Shown: in pieces, positions 54,056 to 63,868 of the stretch | How the letters are laid out: each line of letters opens with the position of its first letter | Numbering within the stretch: the first letter of the stretch is position 1 | NCBI GenBank assembly: GCA_003669585.1 | Contig: QWOQ01000005.1 | Location: 1,024,502-1,088,501, forward strand | Length of the DNA: 64,000 nucleotides | From: Planctomycetota bacterium | GTDB lineage: Bacteria; Planctomycetota; Planctomycetia; Pirellulales; UBA1268 | Reading direction: 5' to 3' | The notes under the pieces: generated by a model | The model's database searches: none | Told to the model about the DNA's origin: nothing | The model's input: only the letters and a program-made list of their open reading frames with translations | Made by a program: the position numbers and the translations under genes

Positions 54056-55459
54056 ATGGCCTTCACGACAACTGTCTCTCACGCCAGAAACGCTGCGATC
54101 TCGATGGTCGCTTGTATTTTTTTCGGTTGCGTTGCCTTTTTATCTTTGATTCCTTCCACGACAAATGCCCAAGGCTTTGGTGGTGGAGGATTTGGCGGAC
54201 AGGCTGTGGGTGGAATTTCAATCGATGCACAGGGCATTGTCGGAAATCTCGATCCACACGCCCGCGAGGAATTATCGCGTGCTCGAAAAGAACTCTTGAA
54301 GGGCACGCCGGCAGAGGGATTTGCGACATCAAAGCTTCGCAAAATTTCGCTTTCCGGACTCGTGACCGCTGTTCAAAAAGCAACGCTTCAGGGAGAGCCT
54401 CTTTCAGCCGATGTTTTATTTCTCAGCGGTCTGACAGGTATTCGGTATCTTTTTCTTGATTCTGAAAACAAGGATATCGTGCTCGTCGGTCCGGCCGAGG
54501 CCATCGCCGTAAATCCCCTCGGCGACATGGTTGGCGCAACAAGCGGAAAGCCGCTTCTTCAACTTGAAGATCTGATTGTCAGTCTGCGTGCAATTGATGG
54601 CGCGAGAAACGGGGGCATGCGATGTTCGATTGATCCAAGTGCCGATGGTATAAAACGCCTCAACACTTTTTTACAAAAACAAAAAACGATCGGTCCGAGT
54701 CCCGACGCAACGCTCCGAGCGATCGAGACCACGCTTGGTCCTCAGACCGTCTCTGTGGGAGGAGTTCCTGAAAATAGTCATTTCGCAAGAGTGCTTGTTG
54801 CTGCCGACTACCGGATGAAAAGAATTGCTATGGGTTTTGAACCTTCGGGAGTGAAAGGTCTGCCAAGTTATCTTTCAATGGTTCCTCCCGGGGGCAGCGG
54901 AATCGGTGGCATGATGCCGAGATTTTGGCTCGAGGCTCGCTACGAACCCATAGGACGGGATGCCGATGAACTCGCATGGGAAATCACTGGCCGTCATGTC
55001 GAGTGTTTGACTGAAAACGACATGATCGACAGTCAGGGGAAACGCAAGGGCAGGGCGGAAGCCAATTCGATTGCAAAAAAATGGTGTCTCTCGATGACCA
55101 CTCATTACGAAGAACTCGCACAGCGAGAGGCAATTTTCGGTGAACTGCTCAACTGTATCGATCTGGCGGTTGTGGCTGCTGTTGTGCGAGGCCGTGAACT
55201 CGATCGTCAAGTAGGGCTGGACCTTGGACCGCTTTTGGACGAACAGAAACTTCTTATGCCTGTGTACGATGCTCCAAGCACTGTTCCAACGATTGCAAGT
55301 GCGATCAAAAAGTCGAACCAGTGGGTGATTAGCGCCTCTGGTGGAGTGCAGTTTCAACCCTGGGAATTTGCCACAAACTCACAGAAGAACGACGATGTAG
55401 CCAAGGGAATGTCTGCGGCACTTGCCTCCCGCACCGATCGCTCCTGGTGGTGGGACTAA
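54056..55459 (+). CDS. DUF1598-type planctomycete secreted protein
   Basis: 467 residues with an N-terminal membrane or signal segment (about residues 13-38, ending STTNAQG), then a Gly-rich linker GFGGGGFGGQAVGGISIDAQG. LSRARKELLKGTPAEGFATSKLRKISL, DVLFLSGLTGIRYLFLD and DIVLVGPAEAIAVNPLGDMVG with MRCSIDPSADGIKRL recall DUF1598, a family largely confined to planctomycetes. FARVLVAADYRMKRIAMGFEPSG is a further conserved-looking block. The function is unknown. The stop overlaps the stop of the convergent amino-acid-kinase gene by four bases. Confidence 0.75.
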   Translation: MAFTTTVSHARNAAISMVACIFFGCVAFLSLIPSTTNAQGFGGGGFGGQAVGGISIDAQGIVGNLDPHAREELSRARKELLKGTPAEGFATSKLRKISLSGLVTAVQKATLQGEPLSADVLFLSGLTGIRYLFLDSENKDIVLVGPAEAIAVNPLGDMVGATSGKPLLQLEDLIVSLRAIDGARNGGMRCSIDPSADGIKRLNTFLQKQKTIGPSPDATLRAIETTLGPQTVSVGGVPENSHFARVLVAADYRMKRIAMGFEPSGVKGLPSYLSMVPPGGSGIGGMMPRFWLEARYEPIGRDADELAWEITGRHVECLTENDMIDSQGKRKGRAEANSIAKKWCLSMTTHYEELAQREAIFGELLNCIDLAVVAAVVRGRELDRQVGLDLGPLLDEQKLLMPVYDAPSTVPTIASAIKKSNQWVISASGGVQFQPWEFATNSQKNDDVAKGMSAALASRTDRSWWWD

Positions 55460-56196
55460 GAAAATTCAACAGGTTGATTTGGTGCCGTCCACCAGATATT
55501 TTTGACTTTTGACAGGGTATGCGGGAAAAATTCATCGACCCATCCACGATCTGCAAGCAGGTCGATTCGTGCATCGTAAGCTTCCTGAAGCGTCCACGGC
55601 GGCTGGATACTTTTCACGAGAAGCAGATCCCATCCAGCGACTGCGGCAAGACGGGCTGCAATTGAATCACTCGTCACACTCCATCCCACAGGCAAAGGCT
55701 GGCCACCACAGTTCGCTTCATGCATCGACAAAAAATCGCGAACATCAAGAATCGTTTTATTCATGTTCCGAATAGACTGAGACTGATTGTTGCAAGGCGG
55801 CCACTGCTTTGTCAGATCGAGTCCATACATACTGGCCATCTGCACCGCTACGTTGCCCATCACTTCAATCGCCTCAACGTGAGTTTCCTGAGATGGTCGC
55901 ACAGACATTCGATCGGCCTGTCTCAGCGATTCAACCTGTAATCCGCCTCCAAACACGAGTGCTACGCGATGCTCGGGAAGCAATGCGAGAAGTTCTGAAA
56001 ACATCTCCTTTGAGTTCGGGGCATCCAAAATGCTTCCCCCAACTTTGACGACCGTTCCCATCCGGTCTAAGTCGCGTTCAATCGATTGAAATGTGGGTGA
56101 GGTGATCGAAGCAACAGTACCAGTCTGTTTGAGCCACCCGATCTTCCATCGTGGAGTCGACAGTGGGTCGTCCACAATGCTTTTCCCAGCCATCAT
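55456..56196 (-). CDS. mfnE: Amino-acid-kinase-fold enzyme, MfnE-like (methanofuran synthesis)
   Basis: 246 residues from ATG 56196, which overlaps the mfnF-like stop (ATGA); the frame reaches to 56433 inside that gene and is rejected there. TVVKVGGSILDAP is the amino-acid-kinase phosphate loop (VKVGGS), and HRVALVFGGGLQVESLR is the second Gly-rich loop. In archaea MfnE phosphorylates the aminomethylfuran-methyl phosphate intermediate of methanofuran; methylotrophs and planctomycetes carry related genes next to their tetrahydromethanopterin C1 genes. Assignment rests on the three-gene neighbourhood plus the fold. A generic aspartate/uridylate kinase relative is the alternative. Confidence 0.7.
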   Translation of the reverse strand: MMAGKSIVDDPLSTPRWKIGWLKQTGTVASITSPTFQSIERDLDRMGTVVKVGGSILDAPNSKEMFSELLALLPEHRVALVFGGGLQVESLRQADRMSVRPSQETHVEAIEVMGNVAVQMASMYGLDLTKQWPPCNNQSQSIRNMNKTILDVRDFLSMHEANCGGQPLPVGWSVTSDSIAARLAAVAGWDLLLVKSIQPPWTLQEAYDARIDLLADRGWVDEFFPHTLSKVKNIWWTAPNQPVEFS

Positions 56197-57227
56197 GCGA
56201 GGTCTCCACGAGCAATCATCGCCACGGCATGTGCCGGGGCCGCTCGCGCAAGTGATTCCCCCAATATGTCTCGCAGCGAAATCAATTTCGATGACCATCC
56301 CAACCGCGAGATTGCTCGACGCGCGAGGCATTCGCCATGACCAGACAACACAATCTCTTCTGGCTCGCCCCCCAGTACACTGCTGACTTTTTGAATTGCA
56401 AAGGCCACCTGCTGCGATTGAGCGGTAGCACACTGATTGGCAAACTCTATCGCATCTTTGGTTGAGAAATCTTCAGTGTCAGCCAAAAACATTCTCGCCA
56501 ATCGCATTCGTGCGTGGTTTTGAGTAACAGGTCGACCATCTGCAGTCTCGCGCGTGTCCACGTGTTGCTCACGCTCCTTCAACATGCCAAGCGTGAGCCA
56601 GACATCGAGGCTTGTTGCATAGAGTTCGCTGGCCAGCGGTCGAAGTTTCCCTTGCCACTGTGCCTCCTGCAACGTCGTCGCCACCGGCGTTCGCTCGACT
56701 CCGGTGTACACCAGTTCGCCGCAGACCATGCGATCAACGTCTGTGTAGGCTTGAGGAAATGGCAGTCTGTCCTTTATGGCAACAATGTCGGTTGTGGTTG
56801 ATCCAATATCAACGACCATTGCACTGGCTTGGGTCGTATAAAAGGCCGCGAGCCTTGCCATGGCGTGCCAGTTGGATGCTGCAACTTCAAGCGGCTGCTC
56901 CTGTGCGACTTCAGCCGAACAGATCGTTCCGCCCAGATGGTAAATCCCCAATTCACGACCACTCGAAACCTGCCGAAGCGCTCGAATAATGCATTCCACA
57001 CCAACACGGCGAGATGGATAGCAGTCAGCAATTTCGCCAGTCATGGTTGCCACGAGTCGCAGGGAAGGACATCTAACAATCACACTGTGGAGCACTTCTT
57101 GCAGACGTTCATGCAATCGCCAAAGAGCAAACGGCTCGCTCCAGCTCCATCCCTCGCCATCAGCCGCTTTAATATTGGCTCCTCCAATATCGAGCGCAAG
57201 GACTGCAACTTCTTGTTTTGTTTTCAT
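56193..57227 (-). CDS. mfnF: MfnF-like 'H4MPT-linked C1 transfer pathway' protein
   Basis: 344 residues of the hydantoinase/acetate-kinase-like (ASKHA) superfamily: AVLALDIGGANIKAADGEG at the start, LVATMTGEIADCY, MVVDIGSTTTDIVAIKD (second phosphate motif) and IVLSGHGECLARRA near the end. This combination is that of the TIGR03123-type family found with H4MPT-linked formaldehyde oxidation genes. The archaeal homologue MfnF joins the furan moiety to gamma-glutamyl-tyramine in methanofuran synthesis. It sits between the ATP-grasp gene (21 bp upstream) and the kinase gene (4-bp overlap), as expected for a cofactor operon. Confidence 0.85.
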   Translation of the reverse strand: MKTKQEVAVLALDIGGANIKAADGEGWSWSEPFALWRLHERLQEVLHSVIVRCPSLRLVATMTGEIADCYPSRRVGVECIIRALRQVSSGRELGIYHLGGTICSAEVAQEQPLEVAASNWHAMARLAAFYTTQASAMVVDIGSTTTDIVAIKDRLPFPQAYTDVDRMVCGELVYTGVERTPVATTLQEAQWQGKLRPLASELYATSLDVWLTLGMLKEREQHVDTRETADGRPVTQNHARMRLARMFLADTEDFSTKDAIEFANQCATAQSQQVAFAIQKVSSVLGGEPEEIVLSGHGECLARRAISRLGWSSKLISLRDILGESLARAAPAHAVAMIARGDLA

Positions 57228-57248
57228 GTTTTTGCTCTCTCGACTCTG

Positions 57249-58406
57249 TCAGAAAACTTTGTCGTCGTCGCATATTCGATCCACTGTACCGGATGCGTCG
57301 AACCTCATTCGGCAACCTGATTGGAAAACAAGATCGGCTATGGAATCCGAACCCTCGGCAAGATCGATCATTGCCCCAATCAAACTCGAATGTGAAAGTT
57401 CCACAAGCCCAACAATCGATGTTGTGATGCGAGGATTAATTTCAAGAACACGATCATCGCGACCATCTTCGCGATCTCCAAGAATAAGATCGACTCCTAT
57501 CCAGCCGATCACGCGGCTGCCATGAATGGCAGTTGCGTCTTTCATGGCTGTGACGGCACGGTAGGCAAGACGGTCGGCACGCTTGGCAAGATTCAATGCA
57601 ATGGGAACTTCGCCGCCTTTGTACGAAGGATGGTTTTCCTGTGGCCCAATCGATATTCGCTGCAAACAGGCTGGCAGGCAGAGAATCTTTTTGAGTCCGA
57701 CTAAACAGGCCACGCTTACCGGCTGCCCTGCACACAAGGCCTCCACGCGGGTCGATTCCTCTCGCAGCGACGGCTGGCCTTCAAACACCATTTCAAGGCC
57801 GTCACAACCGACGCTTGCATCAGCTTTGATCACCATCGGTCGAATAAAATCCAGTGGAACCATCTCACCAGGATTGACACTTCTGCCAGCTGGAACTGCT
57901 ATGCCTCTCGCTGCAAGTTCACCAATCGTGCGGTGCTTATCGGCTGCAACGGCAATCCAATCGGCACTCGGAGCTATCACCCTCCCTCCAGCCTGCTCAA
58001 TCCGATGCACTCGTTGCTGAAGCACGCCTTTTGTTTCGGGAGCGATTGGAAGCGTCCAAGGTGCTTCGGCAGAATGTTTTTCAAGAGCGTGAATCTCCTC
58101 TCCAAAAGCAACTCTCACCACCTGACATCGATCAGGGAGGCTGAAATCTCCTTCACCGAGAAGCACAACCGGTTCAAATCGATCGTCGCGAGTAAGATCT
58201 CGGCAGACGGCCATAAGCATGGCGCGCCCTTCGCGCTTGATTGCAGTCATGACAGATTCATCACCCTGAAAGATCAACCGATCAGGGCCAGAAAGTCCAC
58301 CTGAAGAGGCCCACTCGTAAATCACAACGCGCTGCGCCAAGGGTTTGCTCCTGCCAGTTGAGACTGATGAACTGGAACGCTCATGCAATCGCGTCGAGTG
58401 TCCCAA
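57249..58406 (-). CDS. ATP-grasp ligase, MfnD-like
   Basis: 385 residues. RVVIYEWASSGGLSG begins the conserved part; the first 25 residues may not be translated. ATP-grasp features: PMVIKADASVGCDGLEMVF (Lys and Gly-rich loop, about 190-210), YKGGEVPIAL, and VIGWIGVDLILGDREDGRDDRVLEINPRIT, where Glu and Asn bind magnesium. MfnD, tyramine-glutamate ligase, has this fold and makes the gamma-glutamyl-tyramine that MfnF uses. The operon with MfnF- and MfnE-like genes makes that role likely; bacterial methylofuran has a modified side chain, so the substrate may differ. Confidence 0.75.
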   Translation of the reverse strand: MGHSTRLHERSSSSVSTGRSKPLAQRVVIYEWASSGGLSGPDRLIFQGDESVMTAIKREGRAMLMAVCRDLTRDDRFEPVVLLGEGDFSLPDRCQVVRVAFGEEIHALEKHSAEAPWTLPIAPETKGVLQQRVHRIEQAGGRVIAPSADWIAVAADKHRTIGELAARGIAVPAGRSVNPGEMVPLDFIRPMVIKADASVGCDGLEMVFEGQPSLREESTRVEALCAGQPVSVACLVGLKKILCLPACLQRISIGPQENHPSYKGGEVPIALNLAKRADRLAYRAVTAMKDATAIHGSRVIGWIGVDLILGDREDGRDDRVLEINPRITTSIVGLVELSHSSLIGAMIDLAEGSDSIADLVFQSGCRMRFDASGTVDRICDDDKVF

Positions 58407-58473
58407 CGATTCATCACAGTATGATCACTTCACGTGAAACCATGATCAATAACAGGCGAGATACCGTTAATCG

Positions 58474-59247
58474 CTAAAAGATACCGAGCTGGTCCTTTGC
58501 TGCTTCGGTCATGCGATCAGGAGTCCAGGGAGGATCCATCACGATCCGCACTTCGACACCAGAAACCTGCGGATGAGCTGCCACGACCCGTTTGGTATCA
58601 CCAATCAACTGTGGCCCGGCAGGACAGGCCGGACTGGTCATTGTCATATCAACAGACACCTTCTGTTTACCATCGGGAGTTTCCGAAGGCAGAAGCGTCA
58701 CGGCGTAGATCAACCCCAAATCGACTACGTTGACAAAAAGTTCAGGATCTTTGACCTGTTTGAGCAGTTCACGCACCAAGTCTTCGCAAAGCTTTCCTGA
58801 GTTGAGCGATTCACTTTCCAAAACTTCTGTCGGCACCGATTCAAGAAGCGTTTCAGGAGTCACCACAACGGACACCTGGGGGGCACAGCACTCGCTTGCC
58901 GGTTTCATGAAGCTGGTCGGTCCCGATGAGGTGCCGTCGGAGAGTTTCACAAAGACTGAACCGTCTTGCACTTTCACCACATGCGATCGAGTCGATCGAA
59001 TCGCAGGCATCGACAGCGCGGCGCCCGTGCGAATGTCAAACTTTGCGCCATGCCTAGGACACGCAACTGCATGACCATTGAGTTCTCCATCGACCAACGG
59101 ACCGCCGTCGTGAGTGCAGACATCATCGATCGCGTAATAATCATTTGAGACACGAAAAACAGCGATTAATTCACCAGCAATCTCAACGAGCAAATGACCG
59201 CCGTCGGAAAGCTCATCGGCGGTCGCTACTTTGACAAATTCGTTCAC
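58474..59247 (-). CDS. Fusion of a Rieske [2Fe-2S] domain and a SufT/MIP18 (DUF59) domain
   Basis: 257 residues. Residues 1-105 are a Rieske ferredoxin like NirD or dioxygenase ferredoxins: CTHDGG (about 42-47) and CPRHGAKFDIRTG (about 62-74) carry the Cys-His pairs. Residues 150-257 are DUF59/MIP18: KDPELFVNVVDLGLIYAV, the Cys in MTSPACPAGPQL, and RIVMDPPWTPDRMTEAAKDQ at the end. SufT/MIP18 proteins help deliver Fe-S clusters to target proteins. The gene directly follows sufD, so the natural reading is a SufT with an attached electron-transfer module. The 40-residue linker between the domains carries a CC pair (SECCAPQVS). Confidence 0.9.
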   Translation of the reverse strand: MNEFVKVATADELSDGGHLLVEIAGELIAVFRVSNDYYAIDDVCTHDGGPLVDGELNGHAVACPRHGAKFDIRTGAALSMPAIRSTRSHVVKVQDGSVFVKLSDGTSSGPTSFMKPASECCAPQVSVVVTPETLLESVPTEVLESESLNSGKLCEDLVRELLKQVKDPELFVNVVDLGLIYAVTLLPSETPDGKQKVSVDMTMTSPACPAGPQLIGDTKRVVAAHPQVSGVEVRIVMDPPWTPDRMTEAAKDQLGIF

Positions 59248-59299
59248 ACTATTTCTCCAATGTTCTCACAAGCAGGCGATCGTCTGGTCGATTCCTTGA

Positions 59300-60670
59300 T
59301 TATTGTATCCGACGAATTCTCTCGCTAATCGCCTCGGCGAGGGCTTCTCGCACAGGTGCAATCGTAATCCGATCGAAGACCTGCTGAAAAAATCCTGCCA
59401 CCACCAGCCTCGCGGCCTCGTCGGCCGATAGCCCACGGCACTGGGCGTAAAAAATTTGTTCGCGATCGACTCGGCCGCTGGTGGCTCCGTGCGTGCAGCG
59501 AACATCATCAGCCTCGATTTCAAGACCGGGAATCGAATCGCCCCGAGCATGCTCGCTCAGCATGAGAGTGTCGCTGCGCTGATAGCCGTTTGTTTTTTGC
59601 GCTGACTTGTCGACTTTTATCATTCCTCGCCAGACTAATCGCGATCGATCCTGAAGCGCACCTTTGTAGAGCAAATCACTTATGCAAGAAGCCGCTTCGT
59701 GGTGCTGAAGGGTGTTGTAGATAAGTTGCTGGCGGCCTTCGGTAAACATCACGCCGTTAACTTGTGCGTGAGCGCCGACTCCGACGAGCGCAACATCCTG
59801 TGCCACCTGCGAAAGGCGACTGCCTAGAGCAGCGAGTGTCCACTGAAGCTTTCCGCCAGAGTGAACCTTCGCTTTTTGTCTTGCAAAATGCCAAACACCG
59901 GTGTTCCAATTCTGAATATTGACCATGCGAAGACTTGCATTTTCACCGACAATCAATTCGATGCCTCCGCAGTGAAGCCCTCCTGGGCCGCTGCCCGCAG
60001 GACCACCTCCAGCGGTTTCAGTGATTACCGTCGCCTCGGCTCCCTTTCCGAGAACCACCAGCACGTGCCCCAAATCGGTGCCGCCCTCGGTCAGGCACGA
60101 CAACAGGTGCAGCGGCTGTTCGAGACGAACTCCATCTGGAATAAAAACAATTGCACCGCCACGATGAAACGCAGCGTGCATTGCCGCAAACATGTCAGCA
60201 CCGGAATCGATTGCATTGAACCAATGCGGTCGAATCATCGATTCTCCAGCGACAGCCATGACCTGCTCCGGAGTTCCGAAAAGAACGCCACGAGACGCGA
60301 CGAGCTGATCACAACGACTGCGCCGCAGATGGCCGTTGAGGGTCACAATCTGGCCGGCCAATCGCATTGGCTCCGACAATTCTGCCTCCGGCGACAGAAA
60401 ATTTTCTGAGAAACTTTTTGTATTTCTCGCAAGAATGCCTTCGTGCTCAACCGCCTCTGGCCCCGGTTGGACACTTGGACCCCACGCCGATCGCTTGAAC
60501 AATCGCAGCTCGGTGCGCATCCAGTTTTCATCGCTGCGATCGGGAAGAGAAAGCGATTGAAATCGCTCAAAGGCTGCACGGCGGCGATCGGCCACCCACG
60601 GTGGATCGAGAGCGCAGAGCGATTCAAGGGCCGTTTGATCAAACGCAGCAGGTGCAATAACTGTCGACAT
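59300..60670 (-). CDS. sufD: Fe-S assembly scaffold protein SufD
   Basis: 456 residues from ATG 60670; the frame to 60742 adds a Phe-rich run that is not family-like. RFQSLSLPDRSDENWMRTELRLF is the N-terminal helical part of SufD. GGAIVFIPDGVRLEQPLHLLS and VLVVLGKGAEATVITETAGG, then SRLVWRGMIKVDKSAQKTNGYQRSDTLML and DDVRCTHGATSGRVDREQIFYAQCRGLS, form the beta-helix core, including the conserved His of CTHGA. SufD partners SufB in the SufBC2D complex. It lies after sufB on the same strand (147 bp) and before the Rieske-SufT gene. Confidence 0.95.
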   Translation of the reverse strand: MSTVIAPAAFDQTALESLCALDPPWVADRRRAAFERFQSLSLPDRSDENWMRTELRLFKRSAWGPSVQPGPEAVEHEGILARNTKSFSENFLSPEAELSEPMRLAGQIVTLNGHLRRSRCDQLVASRGVLFGTPEQVMAVAGESMIRPHWFNAIDSGADMFAAMHAAFHRGGAIVFIPDGVRLEQPLHLLSCLTEGGTDLGHVLVVLGKGAEATVITETAGGGPAGSGPGGLHCGGIELIVGENASLRMVNIQNWNTGVWHFARQKAKVHSGGKLQWTLAALGSRLSQVAQDVALVGVGAHAQVNGVMFTEGRQQLIYNTLQHHEAASCISDLLYKGALQDRSRLVWRGMIKVDKSAQKTNGYQRSDTLMLSEHARGDSIPGLEIEADDVRCTHGATSGRVDREQIFYAQCRGLSADEAARLVVAGFFQQVFDRITIAPVREALAEAISERIRRIQ

Positions 60671-60816
60671 GATAATGAAAAAAAAGAAAGCGGTAGAAGA
60701 AAAACAAAGACTCGGTGCAACCCACACGGAGACACAATTCATTCACGAGTTTTTAAAAATCAATCGATCGATAGTTCAGAGTTGTTTCGAAGGAATTGCC
60801 GCAAGCGGCAGAAACA

Positions 60817-62238
60817 TCAGCCGACTGAACCCTCCATTTGAAGTTCGATCAGCCGGTTCATCTCAACGGCATATTCCATTGGAAGCTCCTTCACGAGCGG
60901 TTCGATAAACCCGCCCACGATCATCGTGCTAGCCTCCGCCTCGGAAAGTCCACGACTCGTAAGATAGAAGAGTTGTTCCTCGCCGATGCGAGACACGCTC
61001 GCCTCATGGCCTACCGATACGTCCTGCTCTTCGATTTCAATGTAGGGATAGGTATCGCTGCGACTTTGCGAGTCAAGAATGAGGGCATCGCAGACAACAC
61101 TCGACCTGCTCTTTTTTGCTCCAGGCTCCACCTTGACGAGCCCTCGGTAGCTCGATCGACCACCATTTTTAGAGATGCTCTTGGAAACGATTCGACCGTA
61201 GGTATTTGGCGCGGCATGCACAAGCTTGGCTCCGGCATCTTGATGCTGGCCTGCCGAGGCAAATGCGATCGATAGAATTTCTCCACGCGCGCCAGGTTCG
61301 ACCATATACACTGAAGGATATTTCATCGTGAGATGGCTGCCGAGATTGCCATCAATCCACTCCATCATCGCCCCCTCGTAGGCTACCGCCCGTTTGGTTA
61401 CGAGATTGTAGATATTGTTGGCCCAGTTCTGGATCGTGGTATATCGACAACGAGCATGTTTCTTGACAACGATCTCGACGACTGCCGAGTGCAGGCTCTC
61501 GGTGGTGTACATCGGAGCCGTACAGCCTTCAACGTAGTGCACCTGCGCCCCCTCGTCGACGATGATCAGGGTTCGTTCAAACTGCCCCATACTCTCGGCA
61601 TTAATTCTGAAATACGCCTGCAAAGGAAAATCTATTTTGACCCCTTTGGGTACGTAAATAAATGAACCTCCCGACCATACCGCGGAGTTGAGTGCCGAAA
61701 ATTTATTGTCGGAAGGAGAAATAATTGTGGCAAAATATTGACGCACAAGATCAGGATATTCGCGAATCGCTGTATCGGTGTCGGTAAAAATGACACCTTT
61801 TTTTGCAAGATCTTCTTGCAGCGATCCGTACACGACCTCGCTCTCAAACTGAGCTTTCACTCCGGAGAGATATTTTCGTTCTGCCTCGGGAATTCCAAGT
61901 CGCTCAAACGTCTTCTTGATTTCTTCGGGAACCTCATCCCACGTTTTCCCCTGCTGCTCGGCAGGCTTGAGGTAGTAAAAAATGTTTTGGAAATCGACAC
62001 CAATGGTTCCACCCCAGCGAGGCATTGGCTTGGAATTAAATATTTCGAGCGACTTGAGACGAAACTCGAGCATCCAGGCGGGTTCGTTTTTCATGCTTGA
62101 AATCTGGGTAACAATTTCGGCATCGATTCCACGCCTTGCTTTAAAAACTGCAGTCGATTCGGTGCGAAAATCGTATTTGTTAATGTCGCCAATGCCCGCT
62201 GCGTTCGGAGGAATGACGGCATGAAGATCAGTTGCCAC
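60817..62238 (-). CDS. sufB: Fe-S assembly scaffold protein SufB
   Basis: 473 residues from GTG 62238. [91 protein letters not shown] (with the Cys thought to carry persulfide/cluster) and [21 protein letters not shown] are standard SufB. The protein builds nascent Fe-S clusters with SufC and SufD. sufC ends 57 bp upstream, so the C-B-D order is that of the usual operon. Confidence 0.97.
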   Translation of the reverse strand: MATDLHAVIPPNAAGIGDINKYDFRTESTAVFKARRGIDAEIVTQISSMKNEPAWMLEFRLKSLEIFNSKPMPRWGGTIGVDFQNIFYYLKPAEQQGKTWDEVPEEIKKTFERLGIPEAERKYLSGVKAQFESEVVYGSLQEDLAKKGVIFTDTDTAIREYPDLVRQYFATIISPSDNKFSALNSAVWSGGSFIYVPKGVKIDFPLQAYFRINAESMGQFERTLIIVDEGAQVHYVEGCTAPMYTTESLHSAVVEIVVKKHARCRYTTIQNWANNIYNLVTKRAVAYEGAMMEWIDGNLGSHLTMKYPSVYMVEPGARGEILSIAFASAGQHQDAGAKLVHAAPNTYGRIVSKSISKNGGRSSYRGLVKVEPGAKKSRSSVVCDALILDSQSRSDTYPYIEIEEQDVSVGHEASVSRIGEEQLFYLTSRGLSEAEASTMIVGGFIEPLVKELPMEYAVEMNRLIELQMEGSVG

Positions 62239-62294
62239 GAGAAGCTCTCTTTCTTAAATGACTCAGCAATTGGTTGTGTATGTCATGATCATCA

Positions 62295-63149
62295 TCATGT
62301 AGCGGCAGTTACTTCCGCACGATTTCCTGAAGACATCGCGGCCTCGTTGGCGGCAGCATCGGGATAGGTTGCACGAATCCGGTCGTAACCGAGTTTGTGA
62401 AGTTCGGCGGCCAGCTCAGGGCCGGCCGACTCTACAATTCGCCCGCCGAGCATCACGTGCGTGCGTAGCGGAATGTTATGTTCAAGCAACTGTTCGTGAT
62501 GTGTGATCACGAGAATGCCCATGTCGGCTCCACCAATCTTTGCAATGCTCTGGCTGGCTAGTCGCACTGCATCGGCATCCAGACCGCTGTCGGTTTCGTC
62601 GAGCACCGCAAACCGAGGGCGTAGCATCGCCAGCTGAAGAATTTCAGCTCGCTTCATTTCGCCGCCCGAAAATCCGTCGTTGACGTAGCGACGGGCAAAC
62701 TCTGAATCCATCTGCAGTTCACTCATCTTGGCTCGGAGTTCCTGCCGAAACTCTCGCATCCCGATAAGTTCTTGCCCTTCTTTGCGGAGAGGATTACGGA
62801 CGTTTGAAACTGCATGACGAAGCAGATCTGCCACTCTTACGCCTGGGATCGCCATCGGTCGCTGAAACGCCAAAAACAAACCGAGCCTCGCCCGCTCATC
62901 GGGCTCAAGTTCAACAATGTTACGGCGTGTACCGTCGGCTTCAATCAGTTCGATGCTCCCAGAAGTAACCTCGTAAGACGGGTGCCCCATGATCGCGTAG
63001 CCCAGCGTACTTTTTCCAGAACCATTGGGACCCATGAGAGCATGAATCTCTCCGCGACCAATTTCGAGATCAACTCCTCGAAGGATCTCTTTGCCTTCCA
63101 CTGCAACGTGAAGGTCTTTGACAATCAATTTCTCAGATCCACTAGACAT
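62295..63149 (-). CDS. sufC: Fe-S assembly ATPase SufC
   Basis: 284 residues from ATG 63149; the frame to 63203 lacks support. ABC ATPase with Walker A GPNGSGKST, Q-loop FLAFQRPMAIPGV, signature FSGGEMKRAEILQLAML, Walker B FAVLDETDSGLDAD and switch His in VITHHEQLLEH. DETDSGLD is the SufC-specific form of Walker B. It drives conformational change of the SufBD scaffold. The C-terminus is slightly longer than usual (Ala-rich). Confidence 0.96.
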   Translation of the reverse strand: MSSGSEKLIVKDLHVAVEGKEILRGVDLEIGRGEIHALMGPNGSGKSTLGYAIMGHPSYEVTSGSIELIEADGTRRNIVELEPDERARLGLFLAFQRPMAIPGVRVADLLRHAVSNVRNPLRKEGQELIGMREFRQELRAKMSELQMDSEFARRYVNDGFSGGEMKRAEILQLAMLRPRFAVLDETDSGLDADAVRLASQSIAKIGGADMGILVITHHEQLLEHNIPLRTHVMLGGRIVESAGPELAAELHKLGYDRIRATYPDAAANEAAMSSGNRAEVTAAT

Positions 63150-63231
63150 CGAAGAGCCTTTGCTTGTTCGGGTTCTTAAAACAAATTCTTGCGAACGTGA
63201 CAACCGTTTTCGTTCGCTCGAGAAAACACAT

Positions 63232-63834
63232 TCAGGGATTCACTTTCTGGTGATCGAACACAAGCATGCTGTCATCGGGCACTGTTACGTATCCCGAATG
63301 ATGTGGAACCGGCAGCTCGTCATCTACTTTGCCAAAACCACCGGTTCGCTTTGCTATTTTTTGCCCTTGAATCTTGTCTTGAATCCGCATCAGTCCTTCG
63401 AGCAGACTTTCTGGACGGGGAGGGCATCCGGGAACGTACACATCCACCGGCACGACAAGATCGACTCCCTTGACGACGTGGTAACCCCATTTGAAATAAG
63501 GGCCGCCACCAGTCGTGCACGCCCCCATGGCGATCACAAATTTTGGATCGGGCATCATGTTGTAAAGACGCCGAACGCGACTGGCCATTTTATAGGTCAC
63601 GGTTCCGGCAACAATCATGAGGTCTGCCTGTCGCGGTGAAGCGCGAAAGGCACCGGCACCAAATCGATCGAGATCGTAACGACTCGCACCGGCGGCCATC
63701 ATTTCGATCGCGCAGCACGCCAAACCGAACGTCATTGGCCAAATACTCGACTGGCGAGCCCAGTTCATCGCTTGTTCAACCGTTGTGAGGATCATATTTT
63801 CCTCAAACCGGCCTTCAATCCAAGGTTTTGTCAT
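63232..63834 (-). CDS. nuoB: NADH-quinone oxidoreductase subunit B
   Basis: 200 residues. [16 protein letters not shown] carries the adjacent cysteine pair, [12 protein letters not shown] the third and [17 protein letters not shown] the fourth ligand of the N2 [4Fe-4S] cluster, so it is a full NuoB and should work in complex I. ATG 63834 has GGAG 8 bases upstream. Unusually it is not beside nuoA/C/D but between a SufR-like regulator tail and sufC. It could be an orphan copy or a split complex I gene. Confidence 0.95.
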   Translation of the reverse strand: MTKPWIEGRFEENMILTTVEQAMNWARQSSIWPMTFGLACCAIEMMAAGASRYDLDRFGAGAFRASPRQADLMIVAGTVTYKMASRVRRLYNMMPDPKFVIAMGACTTGGGPYFKWGYHVVKGVDLVVPVDVYVPGCPPRPESLLEGLMRIQDKIQGQKIAKRTGGFGKVDDELPVPHHSGYVTVPDDSMLVFDHQKVNP

Positions 63835-63868
63835 CTATTTGCTCCACGTGTTCAAAAAAGGTTTCTGT

